Shown piece after piece: positions 15,226 to 17,872 of a DNA stretch of 17,872 nucleotides. The position numbers and the translations under genes were made by a program. Numbering within the stretch: the stretch's first letter is position 1; every line of letters begins with the position of its first letter. Source of the DNA: TA-21 sp035620895 (GTDB lineage Archaea > Thermoproteota > Nitrososphaeria > Nitrososphaerales > Nitrososphaeraceae); assembly GCA_035620895.1 (NCBI GenBank), contig DASPFY010000036.1:1-17872 (forward strand). Reading direction: 5' to 3'. The notes below the pieces were generated by a model that was given only the letters and a program-made list of their open reading frames with translations, had not been told where the DNA came from and did not search any database.

Positions 15226-15259
15226 TATTCTGGATGGGCTTAATTGCCTGTCCAGAATA
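15226..15259 (+). terminator. 14-bp hairpin downstream of korB
   Basis: Arms 15226-15239 and 15246-15259 pair over 14 positions (12 Watson-Crick, two G-U) around a TTAATT loop. The wobble pairs work only if the plus strand is the RNA; on the minus strand they become A-C mismatches. It stands 165 nt beyond the korB stop codon, followed by AT-rich sequence. It could be a terminator, 3'-end stabilizer, or part of a small structured RNA. Confidence 0.45.
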
Positions 15260-15317
15260 ATTATTGTATTCATTTACAAAAATTATAAAAAATTATAAGC
15301 GACTATTCGGCTTACCT

Positions 15318-16313
15318 TTACCTTGACTTTTTATCTAATTGCTTGATAAATTCTGAAAATTTCTCTTTTGGTATCACAGCTCCGCATGCTTTCTCATGAC
15401 CTCCTCCACTCCCAGAAAGGGTTGAAGATAAGTTGTTAACAATTCTCCCAAGATGCACTTTGCATTCATTTGATCCCCTAATGGAGATAATACACGAATT
15501 AATATCCTCTTTAATCTTGTATACAAGGGCGACTGGTTTTCCAGAAGAACCAAGTACAAAATTAACAACCATACTAGATGGTAATTCTGAATTAATCTGA
15601 ACATATGCCAAATTTTTGCCCACTCTTATAGAATCTTCAATGGACTTTACCACTGATAGGACTTTCCTTGCATGTCTTTCGGCCCTTAGAAACCCACCCT
15701 CTATATCATGTGGATATTTCTCTTGTGATAAATCATCTACAATTTTCATTAGGAAATCAATATCATGTTGGCTTGAAGATATCATGTAGGATAAAGCAGT
15801 AGCTTCAAGCATCAAAAACTGCCGATCAAACCTCGATACCAAATTGGATGCAATAGGTCGTGCCTCTAAATAATCCGTCAGTGCCGCAGCTGCTGCAAGA
15901 AAGGCTGAATAAGAACTAAACTTTCTTTTGTACTTATTATAAATATGAATACTTGTGCACTCGTCAGTACTGTGCACTAGTTTTACTCCATTTCTCTTTA
16001 AATCTGCTAAAATTTTTTTATCCAAGTCATGATGATCTATGTATGTAACCTTACATTTTGCTTCGATGATTTCCTTCAGTATTTTGAGAAATTCATTTTC
16101 ATTTTTTTTACTTAATCCTAAATCACAAATGAATAATTGATCTATTTTGTTAGTGCCATCATGAATACTTGATACCATATTGCGTAATGTTTTGATCATA
16201 TTTGCGTAATCAAGTAGAACTATTGTATCAACATTAAAGGCAATTTTGATAAGAGCTGCAGAAGAGATACCATCGACATCCTCTCTATGTGATATACAAA
16301 TCTTATTCTTCAT
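15318..16313 (-). CDS. DHH-family phosphoesterase (RecJ/NrnA-like)
   Basis: 331 residues. The DHH domain has HREDVDG (9-15), ICDLG (62-66) and YIDHHD (91-96), the metal-binding Asp/His motifs. The C-terminal DHHA1 domain ends with SGGGHEKACGA (302-312), a substrate-binding loop. Members are exonucleases or phosphodiesterases acting on short oligonucleotides or single-stranded DNA, and in archaea include RecJ-like replication proteins. This one has no additional domains, so nanoRNase-like activity is as likely as replication. It starts at ATG 16313; a minus-strand CTTAAAAT box (16340-16347) lies about 30 nt upstream. It is divergent from the rRNA gene. Confidence 0.85.
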   Translation of the reverse strand: MKNKICISHREDVDGISSAALIKIAFNVDTIVLLDYANMIKTLRNMVSSIHDGTNKIDQLFICDLGLSKKNENEFLKILKEIIEAKCKVTYIDHHDLDKKILADLKRNGVKLVHSTDECTSIHIYNKYKRKFSSYSAFLAAAAALTDYLEARPIASNLVSRFDRQFLMLEATALSYMISSSQHDIDFLMKIVDDLSQEKYPHDIEGGFLRAERHARKVLSVVKSIEDSIRVGKNLAYVQINSELPSSMVVNFVLGSSGKPVALVYKIKEDINSCIISIRGSNECKVHLGRIVNNLSSTLSGSGGGHEKACGAVIPKEKFSEFIKQLDKKSR

Positions 16314-16662
16314 AGACCAAGTATTTCTTCTGTGTGAATATTTTAAGTGTACCTATTTCAATTTTCAGAGGCACTTAGTCATAATGTCATGCAAGTACAA
16401 ACATTTTGATTGTACCTACCGAAAATATCTTAATATCATCAAGCGAACGTTTATATCTAAATTAGACAAGAATTTCTAGGAACGCAATCATATAGGCGGC
16501 GTCGTAGATGATTTTTGGTCAGTTGGCCATTCCATGATTCATCGACCTCCAGTTGCGCTCATAATATGGAGATTCGATAACAAATTGAATCTGACTTGGT
16601 TACACAATATGCACAATAACTTGATTGTCCGACCGTACTATTTTATAATAGATTAAGGATCG
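16314..16662. promoter_or_regulatory. 349-nt spacer and probable 16S rRNA leader
   Basis: First about 40 nt: promoter of the divergent DHH gene. The rRNA promoter is probably TTTATATC at 16450-16457, which would start transcription near 16480 and give a leader of about 180 nt. Within that leader AGATTC/GAATCT (about 16570-16593) could form a 6-bp stem. TTTTATAATA (16641-16650) is too near the 16S 5' end to be its promoter. The long processing stem expected around archaeal 16S cannot be tested because the 3' flank is outside the window. Confidence 0.4.
16450..16457 (+). promoter_or_regulatory. Putative rRNA operon TATA box
   Basis: TTTATATC preceded by GCGAACG, a GC-containing BRE-like context standing out in AT-rich DNA. 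This is the only TATA-like box in the spacer at a sensible distance from the 16S gene. Confidence 0.45.

Positions 16663-17872
<1,210 letters not shown>

Noticed and set aside
16246..16479. Plus-strand 77-codon frame overlapping the DHH gene start
   Set aside because: Its first third is antisense to DHH, the rest runs through the promoter region, and it has no domain or ribosome site.
16641..16650. TTTTATAATA just before 16S as the rRNA promoter
   Set aside because: Its centre is only about 18 nt from the 16S 5' end, so transcription would begin inside the mature rRNA.

Overview
The window comes from an ammonia-oxidizing archaeon (Nitrososphaeria, formerly Thaumarchaeota). The evidence is an archaeal amoA, an amoB and the AOA-specific amoX, an AOA-type copper nitrite reductase (nirK), an archaeal TFB, a two-subunit archaeal 2-oxoacid:ferredoxin oxidoreductase, a DnaJ-ferredoxin fusion of the kind known from Thaumarchaeota, and a 16S rRNA gene opening with the archaeal CCGGTTGATCCTGCC signature. 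The AT-rich DNA and amoC being absent from the amo cluster fit the soil I.1b / Nitrososphaerales side. A low-GC lineage such as Nitrosocosmicus is my best guess, but this is an inference.

Layout. 1-1.6 kb: 3' part of nirK with a C-terminal plastocyanin-like domain (+). 1.7-3.6 kb: ClC-type anion channel/transporter with two CBS domains (-). 3.7-6.1 kb: three envelope proteins: a single-pass membrane miniprotein, an anchored beta-sandwich protein and a secreted seven-bladed YVTN-type propeller. 6.2-7.3 kb: three small proteins, two of them zinc-binding. 7.4-8.5 kb: DnaJ-ferredoxin fusion facing a CoA-binding protein. 8.8-9.8 kb: TFB. 9.8-11.8 kb: amoB (-), divergent from amoX-amoA (+). 11.9-12.1 kb: an unannotated 49-residue Cys-rich protein. 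12.15-15.06 kb: korA-korB, translationally overlapped. 15.3-16.3 kb: DHH phosphoesterase (-). 16.66 kb to the end: 16S rRNA (+), cut off by the window.

Working together: AmoA/AmoB/AmoX are parts of membrane ammonia monooxygenase (AmoC must lie elsewhere). NirK acts on nitrite/NO and possibly hydroxylamine outside the membrane, and its fused cupredoxin is a likely electron relay in this copper-based respiratory chain. KorAB links 2-oxoacid/CoA metabolism to ferredoxin. The combination of nirK, amoA/amoB and rRNA within one short segment recalls the layout reported for an early soil archaeal fosmid.

Most notable: amoB has no standard start codon that restores its signal peptide, but an ACG in the right place with an upstream AGGTG does. 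The DnaJ-Fer iron-sulfur site has only three cysteines. The Cys-rich miniprotein downstream of amoA, a 14-bp hairpin downstream of korB, and TATA boxes about 26-28 nt upstream of many start codons (leaderless transcripts) also deserve attention. I do not see a CRISPR array, transposon, prophage or clearly novel multi-gene system.
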